64,000 bases of DNA from Solirubrobacter deserti (GCF_027587175.1 NZ_JAPCID010000006.1:62001-126000); one strand, 5' to 3'; positions 7,569 through 17,469 are shown, counted from the stretch's first letter. Notes: a model not told the origin generated them from the sequence alone. Numbers and translations are program-made.

Positions 7569-8842
7569 GCCGTCACCAGCCGATCCGCCACCTCGGGCGT
7601 CGCCGCCCAGTGCGTGTGCAGGTAGGACGCGTGCACGTTCCCGGCGACGTGGCCCTCGCGGCCGCGCTGGTGCTCCCACGCGTTGCCGGCCGCGGACACG
7701 GTCGAGTAGTGGAACTCGTGGCCGCGCGTGGTCGTGCCCTTCGGCCACACGGGGTGATCGGACAGCGACGTCGCCTCGCGGTACCCGAGCGTGAGCCGCT
7801 GCGTCATGTGCGCCTCCACGGGCAGCACGCCGCACATCGGGCGCTCGTCGAGCGTCTCGGCGAGGTACAACAGGCCGCCGCACTCGGCCAGGATCGGGCC
7901 GTCGAAGGCGGCGATCTCGCGGCGCAGCGGCTCGTTCGCGGACAGCTCTTCCCCGAACACCTCCGGGAAGCCTCCGGCGAGGATCAGCGCGTCGGCGTCC
8001 GGCAGCGCCTCATCGGTCAGCGGGTCGAACTCGGCCAGCTCGGCGCCCGCACCGCGCAGCAGCTCGAGGTTCTCCTGATAGTGGAAGGAGAACGCGGGTC
8101 CGCGCGCGATCGCGACCCGGACCCGCGCGGTCTCGGCGCGCGGCGCCCACGCCTCGCCGGGCCGCTCCGGGGCGGTGCGCGCGAGCGCGACGATCGCCTC
8201 CAGGTCGCAGAACTCCTTGATTGCCGCACCCAGGTGCTCGATCACCGCGCGGGCCCGCGGCGCGCGTTCGGCCACCGGCACGAGGCCGAGATGGCGCTCG
8301 GGCACCTCCAGCGCGGCGTTGCGGTGCAGCGCACCGAGGACGGGGATGTCCGGCAGCGCCTCGTGCAGGATGTCGGCGTGGAAGGAGGAGCCCACCTTGT
8401 TGAGGATCACACCCGCGACGTTCACGTCCGGATCGAACGTGCGGTAGCCGTGCACGATCGCGGCGACCGAGCGCGCCATCGCCTCGCAGTTGACGACGAG
8501 GACCACGGGGGCCTGGAGCAGCTTCGCAACGTGCGCGGTGCTCGCCAGCTCGCCGCGGCCGGACGCGCCGTCATAGAGGCCCATGACGCCTTCGATCACG
8601 GCGATGTCGGCCCCGGCCGCGCCGTGCCGGACGAGCGGCGCGATCAGCTCGGGCGAGGACAGGAACGCGTCCAGGTTGCGGCCGGGCCGGCCGGTGGCGA
8701 GCGCGTGGTAGCTGGGGTCGATGAAGTCGGGGCCGACCTTGAACGCGGCGACGTTCGAGAGCGCGGCCATGATGCCGGTCGCGACCGTCGTCTTGCCCGC
8801 GCCTGAGGACGTGCCCGCGATGACGACCCGCGGGATCACCAT
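7559..8842 (-). CDS. cobB: Cobyrinic acid a,c-diamide synthase
   Basis: A 427-residue CobB/CbiA. The N-terminal synthetase domain has the ATP loop IAGTSSGAGKTTVATG and the EGVMGLYDG metal segment. The C-terminal glutaminase domain has the nucleophile in ILAECGGLLYL and a late histidine in GHEFHYS. It amidates the a and c side chains using glutamine and ATP. The ATG at 8842 overlaps the cobO end by 7 bases; a GTG one codon downstream is possible. Confidence 0.94.
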   Translation of the reverse strand: MVIPRVVIAGTSSGAGKTTVATGIMAALSNVAAFKVGPDFIDPSYHALATGRPGRNLDAFLSSPELIAPLVRHGAAGADIAVIEGVMGLYDGASGRGELASTAHVAKLLQAPVVLVVNCEAMARSVAAIVHGYRTFDPDVNVAGVILNKVGSSFHADILHEALPDIPVLGALHRNAALEVPERHLGLVPVAERAPRARAVIEHLGAAIKEFCDLEAIVALARTAPERPGEAWAPRAETARVRVAIARGPAFSFHYQENLELLRGAGAELAEFDPLTDEALPDADALILAGGFPEVFGEELSANEPLRREIAAFDGPILAECGGLLYLAETLDERPMCGVLPVEAHMTQRLTLGYREATSLSDHPVWPKGTTTRGHEFHYSTVSAAGNAWEHQRGREGHVAGNVHASYLHTHWAATPEVADRLVTACG

Positions 8843-9426
8843 TCGATCCCCTGCTGCGCTCGGATGCCCTGATCCATCGGGTGCTTGATCTTGACGACTT
8901 CGCTGACCAGGTCCGCGGCCTCGATCAGCCCGGGGGAGGCGTCGCGGCCGGTGACGACGATGTGCTGGAAGCCTGGCCGGTGCTTGAGCGTGTCGACGAT
9001 CTCGGCCTCCTCGATCCAGCCGTACTTGATCGCGTACGTGAGCTCGTCGAGCAGCAGGAACTCGTAAAGCTCGGCCTCGATCCGGCGCTTGACCTCCGCC
9101 CAGCCCTCGCGCGCCTTGTCCGCGGACTCCTCGAGGTCGCGGCTGATCCACGTCCAGCCGTCGCCCATCTTCTCCCAGTCGATGCCGCCGAGCGCCTGCG
9201 CGGCCTTCGCCTCGCCGACCTTCCACTTGCCGGACTTGACGAACTGGAACACGCCGCACCGGTAGTCCCGTGCCCACGCGCGCAGGAGCATCCCGAACGC
9301 GGACGTCGACTTGCCCTTCCCGTGGCCGGTGACGACGATCAGCAGCGGCTTGTCCCGCGGCTTGCGGCGCTTGGGTTCGGCGCTGCCCTGGTCGTCGGGC
9401 GTGTGCGGGACGTCGATGTCGCTCAT
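8836..9426 (-). CDS. cobO: Cob(I)yrinic acid a,c-diamide adenosyltransferase
   Basis: A 196-residue CobO/BtuR-type adenosyltransferase. It has the nucleotide loop VVTGHGKGKSTSAFGM, the FLLLDELTYAI helix and the HIVVTGRDASP segment of the family. It attaches the adenosyl group to reduced corrinoid. An acidic-then-basic leader of about 25 residues precedes the fold. The ATG overlaps the stop of the upstream chelatase gene by four bases. Confidence 0.94.
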   Translation of the reverse strand: MSDIDVPHTPDDQGSAEPKRRKPRDKPLLIVVTGHGKGKSTSAFGMLLRAWARDYRCGVFQFVKSGKWKVGEAKAAQALGGIDWEKMGDGWTWISRDLEESADKAREGWAEVKRRIEAELYEFLLLDELTYAIKYGWIEEAEIVDTLKHRPGFQHIVVTGRDASPGLIEAADLVSEVVKIKHPMDQGIRAQQGIEW

Positions 9427-11165
9427 GCGGCGGCCTCCAGCGGAAGAACCTGCGCACCCGCCGCGCGCGCGAGCTGCGCGGCGAGCCCCAGGCGGACGGG
9501 ACCCTGCTCTCCGTCGAGGACGACGACGCCCGCGGCGGCCTGCGCCAAAGACTGGATGGCGTGCGTGGCGGCCTCCGGGTCGCGCGCGCGGCCGTCGGTG
9601 ACGACGATCGCCAGCGCCCGCCGTGACGGGTCCCGGCGCTGCTCGGTGCGGATGACCAGCTCGGTCTCCTCGAGCCCGCGCGCGAGCGGGGTCCGGCCGC
9701 CGGTCGGGAGCGTGCGCAGGGCCTCGGCAGCGCGTTCGACGCTGGAGGTCGGCGGCAGCTGCACGACCGCGTCGTCGCCGCGGAACGTGACGAGCGCGAC
9801 CTTGTCGCGCCGCTGGTAGGCGTCCGTGAGCAGCCCGAGCACGGCGGCCTTGACCTGGGCCATCCGCTTGCGCGCGCCCATCGACCCGGACGCGTCCACG
9901 CAGAACACGACCAGGTTCCCTTCACGGCCGGAGCGGATGTGTTCGTACGGGACGAACTCGCCGCCGCGCAGGGCGGCGGCCCGCAGCGAAGCCGCGAGCG
10001 CGAGATCCGTGACGGTGCCCTCGGCGGGCTTGGCGTCCACGGGCTCGCCGGTCGTCGTGCGCGAGCGCCGCCCGGCCGCGCCACGCCCCTTCCCCTTCAA
10101 CGTCAGGATCGGCGCCTTGCCCGGGGTATTGGGCGCGTCCATTCGCTCACGGGACGGCGCGCCCTCACGGTACGGGCGATCTTCCTGGGGCGCAGCGCCG
10201 TTCTCCGATGAGGACGGCGGAGGCGCGTTGTCGCGACCGGACGGGGGCGGCGGGTCGTCGTCGGGCTCGGACTCGTTCATCGCGGCGTCCAGCTCGGTGT
10301 CGTCGAGGCCCGGCTGCTGGAGCGGGCCGCGGCGGCGGCGGTGGGCGAGCGCGAGCTTCGCGGCGCGCTTGACGTGGTCGGTGGTGACCTCGTCGGCTCC
10401 GTCCAGGGCGGCGAGCGCGGTGGCGGTGCGGGCGGTGACGATGTCGGCGCGGTGGCCGTCGACGCCCAGGCGCGCGCACGTGCCCGCGATCAACAGCAGG
10501 ATGCGATCGGGCAGGCGCACGGCGGCGAGCCGCTCCCGCGCCGCGGCGATCCGCTGCGCCAGCGCGCGCTCGTCCTCGGCGAAGCGCGCCGCGAACGCGT
10601 CCGGGTCGCGGTCGAACGCCAACCGCCGGCGCACGATCTCCACGCGCACCTCGGGGTCGCTCGAACCCGCCACCTCGACGCTCAACCCGAAGCGGTCGAG
10701 CAGCTGCGGCCGCAGATCGCCCTCCTCCGGATTCATCGTGCCAACGAGGAGGAAGCGGGCGTCGTAGGCGGTCGAGAGCCCGTCGCGCTCGATGTGGACG
10801 CGGCCCAGCGCGGCCGCGTCCAGCAGCACGTCGACGAGGTGGTCCGGCAGCAGGTTGACCTCGTCCACATAGAGCAGGCCGTCGTGCGCGTTGGCCAGCA
10901 GCCCGGGCTTGAACGCCGCGCGGCCCTCGCCGAGGGCGCGGTCGAGGTCGAGCGTGCCCAGCACCCGGTCGGCGGTCGCGCCGATCGGCAGCTCCACCAG
11001 CGCACCGTCGATCAGCGGCGCCAGGCCGCGCACGGCGGTCGTCTTGGCCGTGCCGCGCTCGCCGCGCACGAGCACGCCGGAGATCGCCGGGTCGACGGCG
11101 CACACGAGCAGCGCCTCGGTCAGGTCCTCCTGGCCGACGATCGCGGTGAACGGGAACACCGTCAT
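9423..11165 (-). CDS. Fused ChlI/ChlD-type AAA+ and VWA chelatase subunit, partner of CobN
   Basis: A 580-residue protein. Residues 1 to about 330 are a magnesium-chelatase-like AAA+ module with Walker A RGERGTAKTT, Walker B GLLYVDEVNLL and VGTMNPEEGDLRPQLLDRF. Then comes an acidic, proline-rich linker. The C-terminal part is a VWA domain with the MIDAS motif CVDASGSMG and the VTDGRA loop. In actinobacteria such ChlI-ChlD proteins are thought to replace CobS/CobT as the ATPase part of the CobN cobaltochelatase. Its position directly after cobN, with an ATGA overlap, supports this. Confidence 0.87.
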   Translation of the reverse strand: MTVFPFTAIVGQEDLTEALLVCAVDPAISGVLVRGERGTAKTTAVRGLAPLIDGALVELPIGATADRVLGTLDLDRALGEGRAAFKPGLLANAHDGLLYVDEVNLLPDHLVDVLLDAAALGRVHIERDGLSTAYDARFLLVGTMNPEEGDLRPQLLDRFGLSVEVAGSSDPEVRVEIVRRRLAFDRDPDAFAARFAEDERALAQRIAAARERLAAVRLPDRILLLIAGTCARLGVDGHRADIVTARTATALAALDGADEVTTDHVKRAAKLALAHRRRRGPLQQPGLDDTELDAAMNESEPDDDPPPPSGRDNAPPPSSSENGAAPQEDRPYREGAPSRERMDAPNTPGKAPILTLKGKGRGAAGRRSRTTTGEPVDAKPAEGTVTDLALAASLRAAALRGGEFVPYEHIRSGREGNLVVFCVDASGSMGARKRMAQVKAAVLGLLTDAYQRRDKVALVTFRGDDAVVQLPPTSSVERAAEALRTLPTGGRTPLARGLEETELVIRTEQRRDPSRRALAIVVTDGRARDPEAATHAIQSLAQAAAGVVVLDGEQGPVRLGLAAQLARAAGAQVLPLEAAA

Positions 11166-14100
11166 GCGGATGCCTCTTCGAGGTCGCCTTCGACGTCGAG
11201 GTAGGCCTCGCGCAGCGTGTCCAGCGCGTCCGCCGACGGCGCTTCCCACAGGCCGCGGTCGGCGGCCTCCAGTAGCCGCTCGGCGATCGCGCGCAGCGCC
11301 CACGGGTTCGAGCGCACGAGGAAGTCGCGGACCTCCTCCGCGCCGACGTACTTCTCGGTGACCTGCTCGTACATCCAGTCCTCGACGACGCCGGTCGTGG
11401 CGTCGTAGCCGAACAGGTAATCCACCGTGGCGGACAGCTCGAACGCGCCCTTGTAGCCGTGGCGCATCATCGACCCGATCCAGCGCGGGTTGGCGACGCG
11501 GCTGCGGAACACGCGCCGCGCCTCCTCGGCCAGGGTGCGGGAGGCGGGCTCGGCGGGGTTGCTCGAATCCCCGATCACCGCGCGCGGGTCGGCGCCGGCG
11601 AGGTGCCGCACGTAGGCGATCATCCCGCCGTGCTCGGCGAAGTAGTCCGAGCTGTCGAGCAGGTCGTGCTCGCGCGTGTCGATGTTCTTGACCGCGACGT
11701 CGATGCGCGCGAACTGGCGCCGCATCGCCGACCGCGCCTCCGCGCCCCCACGGCCGCGCCCGTACGCGTGGCCGCCCCAGGCCTCGTAGACCTCGGCGAG
11801 GTCGGCGTCATCGCGCCAGTTCTTGACGTCCACGAGCTGCAGGATGCCGGTGCCGTAGGTGCCCGGACGGCCGCCGAAGATGCGCGCGGTGGCGGCCTTC
11901 CAGTCGCCCGCGAGCTCCTCGACGTCGGCCAGCACGTGCTTGCGCACGAAGTTCATCTCGACCGGCTCGTCCAGCCCGGCCACGAGCGTGACCGCGTCGT
12001 CGAGCACGTCGACCAGGTGCGGGAAGGCGTCGCGGAAGAAGCCGCTGATGCGCACGGTGACGTCGATCCGCGGGCGGCCCAGCTCCTCCAGCGGGATCAC
12101 GTCGAGGCCGATGATCCGGCGCGTCTCCTCGTGCCAGCGCGGGCGCACGCCGAGCAGCGCGAGGATCTCGCCCGCGTCGTCGCCGGCGGTGCGCATCGCA
12201 GCTGTGCCCCAGACCACGATCCCGACCGTCTCGGGGAGCTCGTCGTGGGACGCGAGCAGCGCGTCCGCGAGCTTGGTGCCGGTCTCGTAGGCGAGATCCG
12301 AAGGCAGCGCGCGCGGATCGACGCTGTACATGTTGCGGCCGGTGGGCAGCACGTCGAGCCGGCCGCGGGTGGGGGAGCCGGACGGGCCGGCAATCACGTG
12401 GCGCCCGTGCAGGCCGCCGATCAGCGCGTCGATCTCACGCGTGGAGGCGAGGATCTTCTCCGTGGCCTCCTCGCGGGCGTCGGGCGAGAGGCGCAGGATC
12501 GCGTTGACCAGGCCCTCGAGCTGCTCGCCCTCGGGCGGCACGCCGAGCACGTGCAGGCCGTCGCGCACCTGCAGGTCCTTGATCTCGCACAGGTAGCCGT
12601 CGACGTGCTCGATCAGGTCGCCGAAGTCGTCGAGCTCCGGCTGCTCGCCCTCGATCTCGAGGTCGCGGTGCAGCTCGGCCTCGTGCAGGAGCGACCAGAT
12701 CCGGTTCGCCAATGTGGGCAGCTTGGCGGGGTCGAGCGCCTCCGCGCGCGCGTAGTCGTCGAGCAGCTGCTCCAGGCGGGCGAGCTCGTCGTAGGTCTCG
12801 GCGCGCATCATCGGCGGCACGAGGTGGTCGATCACGACCGCGTGCGCGCGGCGCTTGGCCTGCATCCCCTCACCGGGGTCGTTCACGACGAACGGGTAGA
12901 AGAGCGGCGTGTCGCCGAGACAGGCGTCGGGTGCGCAGGCTTCGGACAGGCCGAGCGCCTTGCCCGGCAGCCATTCGAGCGTGCCGTGCTTGCCGAGGTG
13001 GACGATCGCGTCGACGCGCTGCGTGAGCCAGCGGTAGGTCGCGAGGTAGTGGTGGGCGGGCGCGAGCGCGGGGTCGTGGTAGATCGCGACCGGATTCTCG
13101 CCGTAGCCGCGCGGCGGTTGGATGGCGAGGATCACGTTGCCGAGCTCCAGCACCGCGATCACGAAGTCGTCGCCGTCGGTGTAGTGCTCGCCGGGCGGCG
13201 GGCCCCAGGTGTCGAGGATCGGCTGCGTGAGCTCGTCCGGCAGCGTGTTGAACCACTCGGCGTACTCGGCGACGGGGAGGCGCGCCGTGGCCTGGGCGAG
13301 CTGGTGGTCCGACAGGAACTCCTGGTCGTGGCCGCCGGTCGCGATCAGCGCGTGGATGAGCGCGTCGCTGTCCTCGTAGTCGTGCTCGACGGTGTGGCCG
13401 GCGTCGCGCAGCGCCTCCAGCAGGACCATCGCGCTGGCGGGCGTGTCCAGGCCGACCGCGTTGCCGATCCGCGCGTGCTTGGTCGGGAACGAGCTGAGCA
13501 CGATGCCGGTGCGCTGCTGGGCGCGGTCCAGGGCGCGCAGCCGCGCGTGGTTGACCGCCAAGCGCGCAAGGCGGCCGCAGCGCTCCAGGTCGGGGGCGTA
13601 GTGCAAGGCCTCGAACGGCGCGTCCGGGATCGGCTCCTTGAAGGAGATCGGGACGCCGATGATCCGCCCGTCGAACTCGGGGATCGCGACCTGCATCGCG
13701 GCGTCCAGCGGGGTGAGGCCGCCGTCCGACTCCGCCCAGCGCTGGCGGGTGGTCGTGGCGCACAGCGCCTGGATGACCGGGACGTCGAGCGCTTCGAGCG
13801 CCTCCGCGTGCCACTCGTCGCCCGCGTGTGAGCCACCGGAAGCGAGCACGGTGGTGATCAGCGCGTCGATCTCGCCGTCCAGCAGCTTCAGCGCGGGCGA
13901 GTCGCCACGCAGGCTGTACGTCCACACCGGGACGGGCTGGCCGCCGGCGTCCTCGATCGCGCGGGCCAGCGCGTCGACGAACGCCGTGTTGCCGGTGGCG
14001 AAGTGGCTGCGGTAGAAGACGACGCCGACGCGCGGGCGGCCGTCGCGGGCCGGCTTGGACGGGTAGAAGCCGACGTCCTCGAGCGGCTGCGGGTCCTCGA

Positions 14101-14506
14101 ACCCGTAGCCCGTGAGCGCGAACGTGTCGGCCAGGAAGGTGAGCAGCTCGCGCGTGTTGTCGACGCCGCCGTGCCGCAAGTACTCGAACGCCTGCGCGAC
14201 GGCGCCCGCGGGCGCGAGGCTGAGCTCGGCCAGCTCCGCGTCCGGCTCGGCCTCGCCGCCCAGCAGGATCAGCGCGATGCCGTTGCGCTCGGCCGTCTCG
14301 CGCAGGGCGGCCACGCCCTCCGGCCACGCGCGGCGGCCGCCGAGCAGCCGCACGACCACAACGCGGGCGCCGGCTGCGAACGACTCGACGTCCTCGAGCG
14401 TGCTCGGGTTCGCGCAGCGGACCTCGGGGAAGTCGTCATCGAGCTGCCGCAGCGCGTGCGCGGCGGCGAGGATCTCGGTGTCGGCCGTGGTCAAAAGACG
14501 GAGCAC
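11162..14506 (-). CDS. cobN: Cobaltochelatase subunit CobN
   Basis: A 1114-residue large chelatase subunit that inserts cobalt into hydrogenobyrinic acid a,c-diamide. Conserved stretches include VVFYRSHFATGNTAFVDALA, VLSSFPTKHARIGNAVGLDT, HLGKHGTLEWLPGKALGLS, YPFVVNDPGEGMQAKRRAHA and MMRHGYKGAFE. The GTG at 14506 is chosen because AGGAGG lies 8 bases upstream and the family begins here, although the frame is open far beyond. It overlaps the cobQ end by 16 bases. The length is below the usual 1200-1250 residues, mostly from a compact N-terminal half. Confidence 0.93.
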   Translation of the reverse strand: MLRLLTTADTEILAAAHALRQLDDDFPEVRCANPSTLEDVESFAAGARVVVVRLLGGRRAWPEGVAALRETAERNGIALILLGGEAEPDAELAELSLAPAGAVAQAFEYLRHGGVDNTRELLTFLADTFALTGYGFEDPQPLEDVGFYPSKPARDGRPRVGVVFYRSHFATGNTAFVDALARAIEDAGGQPVPVWTYSLRGDSPALKLLDGEIDALITTVLASGGSHAGDEWHAEALEALDVPVIQALCATTTRQRWAESDGGLTPLDAAMQVAIPEFDGRIIGVPISFKEPIPDAPFEALHYAPDLERCGRLARLAVNHARLRALDRAQQRTGIVLSSFPTKHARIGNAVGLDTPASAMVLLEALRDAGHTVEHDYEDSDALIHALIATGGHDQEFLSDHQLAQATARLPVAEYAEWFNTLPDELTQPILDTWGPPPGEHYTDGDDFVIAVLELGNVILAIQPPRGYGENPVAIYHDPALAPAHHYLATYRWLTQRVDAIVHLGKHGTLEWLPGKALGLSEACAPDACLGDTPLFYPFVVNDPGEGMQAKRRAHAVVIDHLVPPMMRAETYDELARLEQLLDDYARAEALDPAKLPTLANRIWSLLHEAELHRDLEIEGEQPELDDFGDLIEHVDGYLCEIKDLQVRDGLHVLGVPPEGEQLEGLVNAILRLSPDAREEATEKILASTREIDALIGGLHGRHVIAGPSGSPTRGRLDVLPTGRNMYSVDPRALPSDLAYETGTKLADALLASHDELPETVGIVVWGTAAMRTAGDDAGEILALLGVRPRWHEETRRIIGLDVIPLEELGRPRIDVTVRISGFFRDAFPHLVDVLDDAVTLVAGLDEPVEMNFVRKHVLADVEELAGDWKAATARIFGGRPGTYGTGILQLVDVKNWRDDADLAEVYEAWGGHAYGRGRGGAEARSAMRRQFARIDVAVKNIDTREHDLLDSSDYFAEHGGMIAYVRHLAGADPRAVIGDSSNPAEPASRTLAEEARRVFRSRVANPRWIGSMMRHGYKGAFELSATVDYLFGYDATTGVVEDWMYEQVTEKYVGAEEVRDFLVRSNPWALRAIAERLLEAADRGLWEAPSADALDTLREAYLDVEGDLEEASA

Positions 14507-15948
14507 GCGGCGCCTCCTGGCGGGATGGTGGGGAGCCCTTCCGGGGCGCCTCGCTGGATCAGGTCGGTGAGTGCGGCGGGGTCGACGTTCGCGCCGAACC
14601 AGTCGGCGAGACGGTCGAGGTGGGCCTCGCGGACGTCCTTGAACGCGCGCGTGCCCGGGGTCCAGTCGCGGCCCGTCCGGTCCGCCACCCAGCTGAGCAG
14701 CTTGCGGCGGACCTCGTCGCCTTCGAGCAGGCCGTGCCAGGCGGTGCCGAGCACGTCTTCGCGTTGGATGAGCGGCTCGGCGCGGTCGACGCGGCCGTGG
14801 CGGATCTCGTAGCCGGTGGCGGGGACGCCCAGGACGGTGCCGCTCACCTGCCGCAGCAGCTTCTCGGGCGCGAACGTCGTGTTCACGTCCAGCAGCCGCA
14901 GGCCGGTCGCGCTCTCGTCGCTCTCGACGCCGTCCTCGATCCGGTCGCCAAGCATCTGGTAGCCGCCGCAGATGCCGAGGATCGGGCCACGGCGCCGGAG
15001 CAGCGCCTGGTCCAGCCCGTCGGCGCGCAGGCGCTTGAGGTCCTCGACGGTGGCCTTCGTCCCGGGCAGGACCACGAGGTCGGCGCGCTCGACGTCGGCG
15101 GGCGAGCGCGTGTAGCGGACGCTGACGCCCGGCTCGGCCGCGAGCGCGTCGACGTCGGTAAAGTTGCTCATCCAGCGCAGCCGGATGACGGCGACGTCGA
15201 GCGTCCCGGGCGTGGTGTGGTCCTGCCGCAGCGCGAGCGAGTCCTCGGCATCGATGAACGGGCCGTCGAGCCAGGGCAGGACGCCGAGCGTGTCCCGTCC
15301 CGTGAGGTTCTTGAGCATGTCCAGGCCAGGCGCGAGGATGCTCGGGTCGCCGCGGAACTTGTTGATCAGGAAGCCCGCGATCAGCGCCTGGTCCTCGGGC
15401 TCGAGCAGCGCGAGCGTCCCGTAGAGGGACGGGAACACACCGCCGCGGTCGATGTCGCCGATCACCAGGACGGGGAGGTCGGCGGCGCGGGCGAGGCCCA
15501 TGTTGGCGAGGTCGCCTTCGCGCAGGTTGATCTCGGCGGGCGAGCCGGCTCCCTCGCAGACGACGACGTCGAACCGGGAGCGCAGCTCGTTGAGCGCCTC
15601 GATCACGGGTTGCTTGAGCTCGTGCTTGAGCTCCTGGTAGGAGCGCGCCGTGGCGTCCGCGTACGGCTTGCCCATGACGAGCACCTGCGACTTGCGGTTC
15701 CCGGACGGCTTGATCAGCACCGGGTTCATCGCGGCCTCGGGCTCGATCCCGCACGCCGCGGCCTGCATCGCCTGCGCCCGGCCGATCTCCGCGCCGCTGC
15801 GGGTGACGGTGCTGTTGAGCGACATGTTCTGCGCCTTGAACGGCGCGACGCGCACGCCCTGACGGGTGAGCCAGCGGCACAGCGCCGCCACCACGACCGA
15901 CTTGCCCGCGTCGGACGCCGTGCCCGTGATCAGGATCGCGCCCTTCAT
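14491..15948 (-). CDS. cobQ: Cobyric acid synthase
   Basis: A 485-residue CobQ. The N-terminal synthetase domain begins MKGAILITGTASDAGKSVVV and has the family segment PFKAQNMSLNS. The VCEGAGSPAEINLREGDLAN metal/ATP region is intact. The glutaminase nucleophile is in LGICGGYQMLGD and the late histidine in YEIRHGR. It amidates side chains b, d, e and g. The ATG overlaps the cobD stop as ATGA. Confidence 0.95.
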   Translation of the reverse strand: MKGAILITGTASDAGKSVVVAALCRWLTRQGVRVAPFKAQNMSLNSTVTRSGAEIGRAQAMQAAACGIEPEAAMNPVLIKPSGNRKSQVLVMGKPYADATARSYQELKHELKQPVIEALNELRSRFDVVVCEGAGSPAEINLREGDLANMGLARAADLPVLVIGDIDRGGVFPSLYGTLALLEPEDQALIAGFLINKFRGDPSILAPGLDMLKNLTGRDTLGVLPWLDGPFIDAEDSLALRQDHTTPGTLDVAVIRLRWMSNFTDVDALAAEPGVSVRYTRSPADVERADLVVLPGTKATVEDLKRLRADGLDQALLRRRGPILGICGGYQMLGDRIEDGVESDESATGLRLLDVNTTFAPEKLLRQVSGTVLGVPATGYEIRHGRVDRAEPLIQREDVLGTAWHGLLEGDEVRRKLLSWVADRTGRDWTPGTRAFKDVREAHLDRLADWFGANVDPAALTDLIQRGAPEGLPTIPPGGAACSVF

Positions 15949-16823
15949 CGCCGCACCATCGCCAGGACGGCCGCGGCGAGCGAGATGATCCGCGCGAGCC
16001 GGATCGCCCGCCCGACGTCGGCCGGCCCGGGCGCGCGCCCGTCGCCGAGCCGCGGCCGGTGCTCGACGTGCCCCGCGTACGCCAGCGTCCCGCCGAGCGT
16101 GAGCCCGAGCGCGCCGGCGAACGCGGCCTCGATCACGCCCGCGTTGGGCGAGGGATGGAGCGCGGCCCTCTCCTTCCACACCGTTCGGGCCTCACGGTCG
16201 CCGAACACCACGGTCAGCGCGCCCGCGAGCCGCGCGGCGGGCCAGTTCGCGACGTCGTCGGCGCGCGCCGCGGCGGTCCCGAAGCGGGCGTAGCGCTCGT
16301 TGCGGCGGCCCACCATCGCGTCGAGCGTGTTCACCGCGCGGTACGCGAGCACGCCCGGCGCGCCCGCGGCGGCGCACCACAGCAGCGGCGCGATCACCGC
16401 GTCGACGGTGTTCTCGGCGACCGACTCGATGGCGGCCGCGCACAGCTCCGACGCGTCGAGCTGCTCAGGGTCGCGGCCGACCAGCGACCGGATGCGCACG
16501 CGCGCGGACTCGATCTCGCCGCGCTCGACCAGGTCGGCCACCGCCGCGGCCTCCCGCGCCAGCGAGCGACCGCCCAGCGCGACGTAGAGCGCGAGCCCAC
16601 GCGCGAGCGAACGCGGCAGCACCCGCTCGAGCGCCGCGCCGACCAGCGCCGCGCCGCCGACGAGCACGCCGGCGTACATCACTCCCGCCGCGCGGGTCGG
16701 CCGGTACACGACGCGCTCGAACGCCGCGGCGGCCTGCCCGAAGCCGGCGACGGGATGCCAGCGGCGCGGGTCGCCGAACGCGGCGTCAGCGGCCACGCCC
16801 AGCGCGATCCCGGCCACGCTCAT
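15945..16823 (-). CDS. cobD: Adenosylcobinamide-phosphate synthase
   Basis: A 292-residue membrane protein of the CobD/CbiB family. It has the N-terminal DAAFGDPRRWHPVAGFG motif, the central SLVGRDPEQLDASELCAAAIESVAEN block and a DAVIAPLLW helix. It joins aminopropanol (or its phosphate) to adenosylcobyric acid at the membrane. The ATG at 16823 overlaps the stop of the phosphatase gene by four bases. Confidence 0.94.
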   Translation of the reverse strand: MSVAGIALGVAADAAFGDPRRWHPVAGFGQAAAAFERVVYRPTRAAGVMYAGVLVGGAALVGAALERVLPRSLARGLALYVALGGRSLAREAAAVADLVERGEIESARVRIRSLVGRDPEQLDASELCAAAIESVAENTVDAVIAPLLWCAAAGAPGVLAYRAVNTLDAMVGRRNERYARFGTAAARADDVANWPAARLAGALTVVFGDREARTVWKERAALHPSPNAGVIEAAFAGALGLTLGGTLAYAGHVEHRPRLGDGRAPGPADVGRAIRLARIISLAAAVLAMVRR

Positions 16824-17446
16824 ACGCCCACCTCGCCACGCGAGCGTTCACTGACTCGGGGTTTCGCCGGGTTGCTGAACGCTCGCGTGTCCTCGCGGTC
16901 GTTGACGCGGGTCACGGTCCAGCGGCCGTCGTGCGCGTGCAGCTCGGTGATGGCCAGCGGGGAGACGTCGATCCGCCAGAACGCGCTCGGCGGGGCGTCC
17001 AACGCGACGACGACCGCGGCCTTCACGACGCCGCCGTGGGTGATCGCGATCGCGGTGCCGTCCAACTCGGCCTGCGCCGCTAGCCACGCCCGCACCCGGG
17101 CGAGCAGCGCGCTCAGCGACTCGCCGCCGTGCGGCGCGGCGTCCGGGTCCGTCATCCACGCCCGCACGTCGTCCGGCGCCTCCGCGGCAATTTCGGCCAG
17201 CGGGCGGCCCGCCCAGGCGCCGAAGTCGCACTCGGCCAGCGCGGGCTCCACGGCGCTCACGGTCAGCCCCGCCGCGGTCTGGGCGGCGCGCCGGGCGGGC
17301 GACACGATCACCTCGCCGCGCGGCAGCCGTGCGGCCAAGCGCGAAGCGGCATCCACCCCTGCGGCATCCAGGTCCTCGTCCGCGCCGAACGCGGCGGCAC
17401 GCACCGCGGCAGTCGAAGCGTGACGCACGAGCAGCAGCCGCCGCAT
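16820..17446 (-). CDS. cobC: Histidine phosphatase, CobC-type (alpha-ribazole / adenosylcobalamin 5'-phosphate phosphatase)
   Basis: A 208-residue phosphoglycerate-mutase-fold enzyme with the catalytic RHG-type motif LLLVRHAST at the N-terminus and ITHGGVVKA near residue 150. As first gene of the cobalamin operon it most likely removes the 5'-phosphate in the last assembly steps. The frame runs on upstream, but that extension would translate the riboswitch. The ATG at 17446 has AGGAGG about 13 bases upstream. The substrate is inferred from context; the fold alone covers many phosphatases. Confidence 0.82.
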   Translation of the reverse strand: MRRLLLVRHASTAAVRAAAFGADEDLDAAGVDAASRLAARLPRGEVIVSPARRAAQTAAGLTVSAVEPALAECDFGAWAGRPLAEIAAEAPDDVRAWMTDPDAAPHGGESLSALLARVRAWLAAQAELDGTAIAITHGGVVKAAVVVALDAPPSAFWRIDVSPLAITELHAHDGRWTVTRVNDREDTRAFSNPAKPRVSERSRGEVGV

Positions 17447-17469
17447 ATGACCAACAGACCTCCTCGGGA

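Noticed and set aside
11459-13831. A 790-codon plus-strand frame inside cobN
   Set aside because: It is antisense to conserved CobN motifs and its protein is a repetitive Arg/Val/Leu/Asp mix with no recognisable fold.
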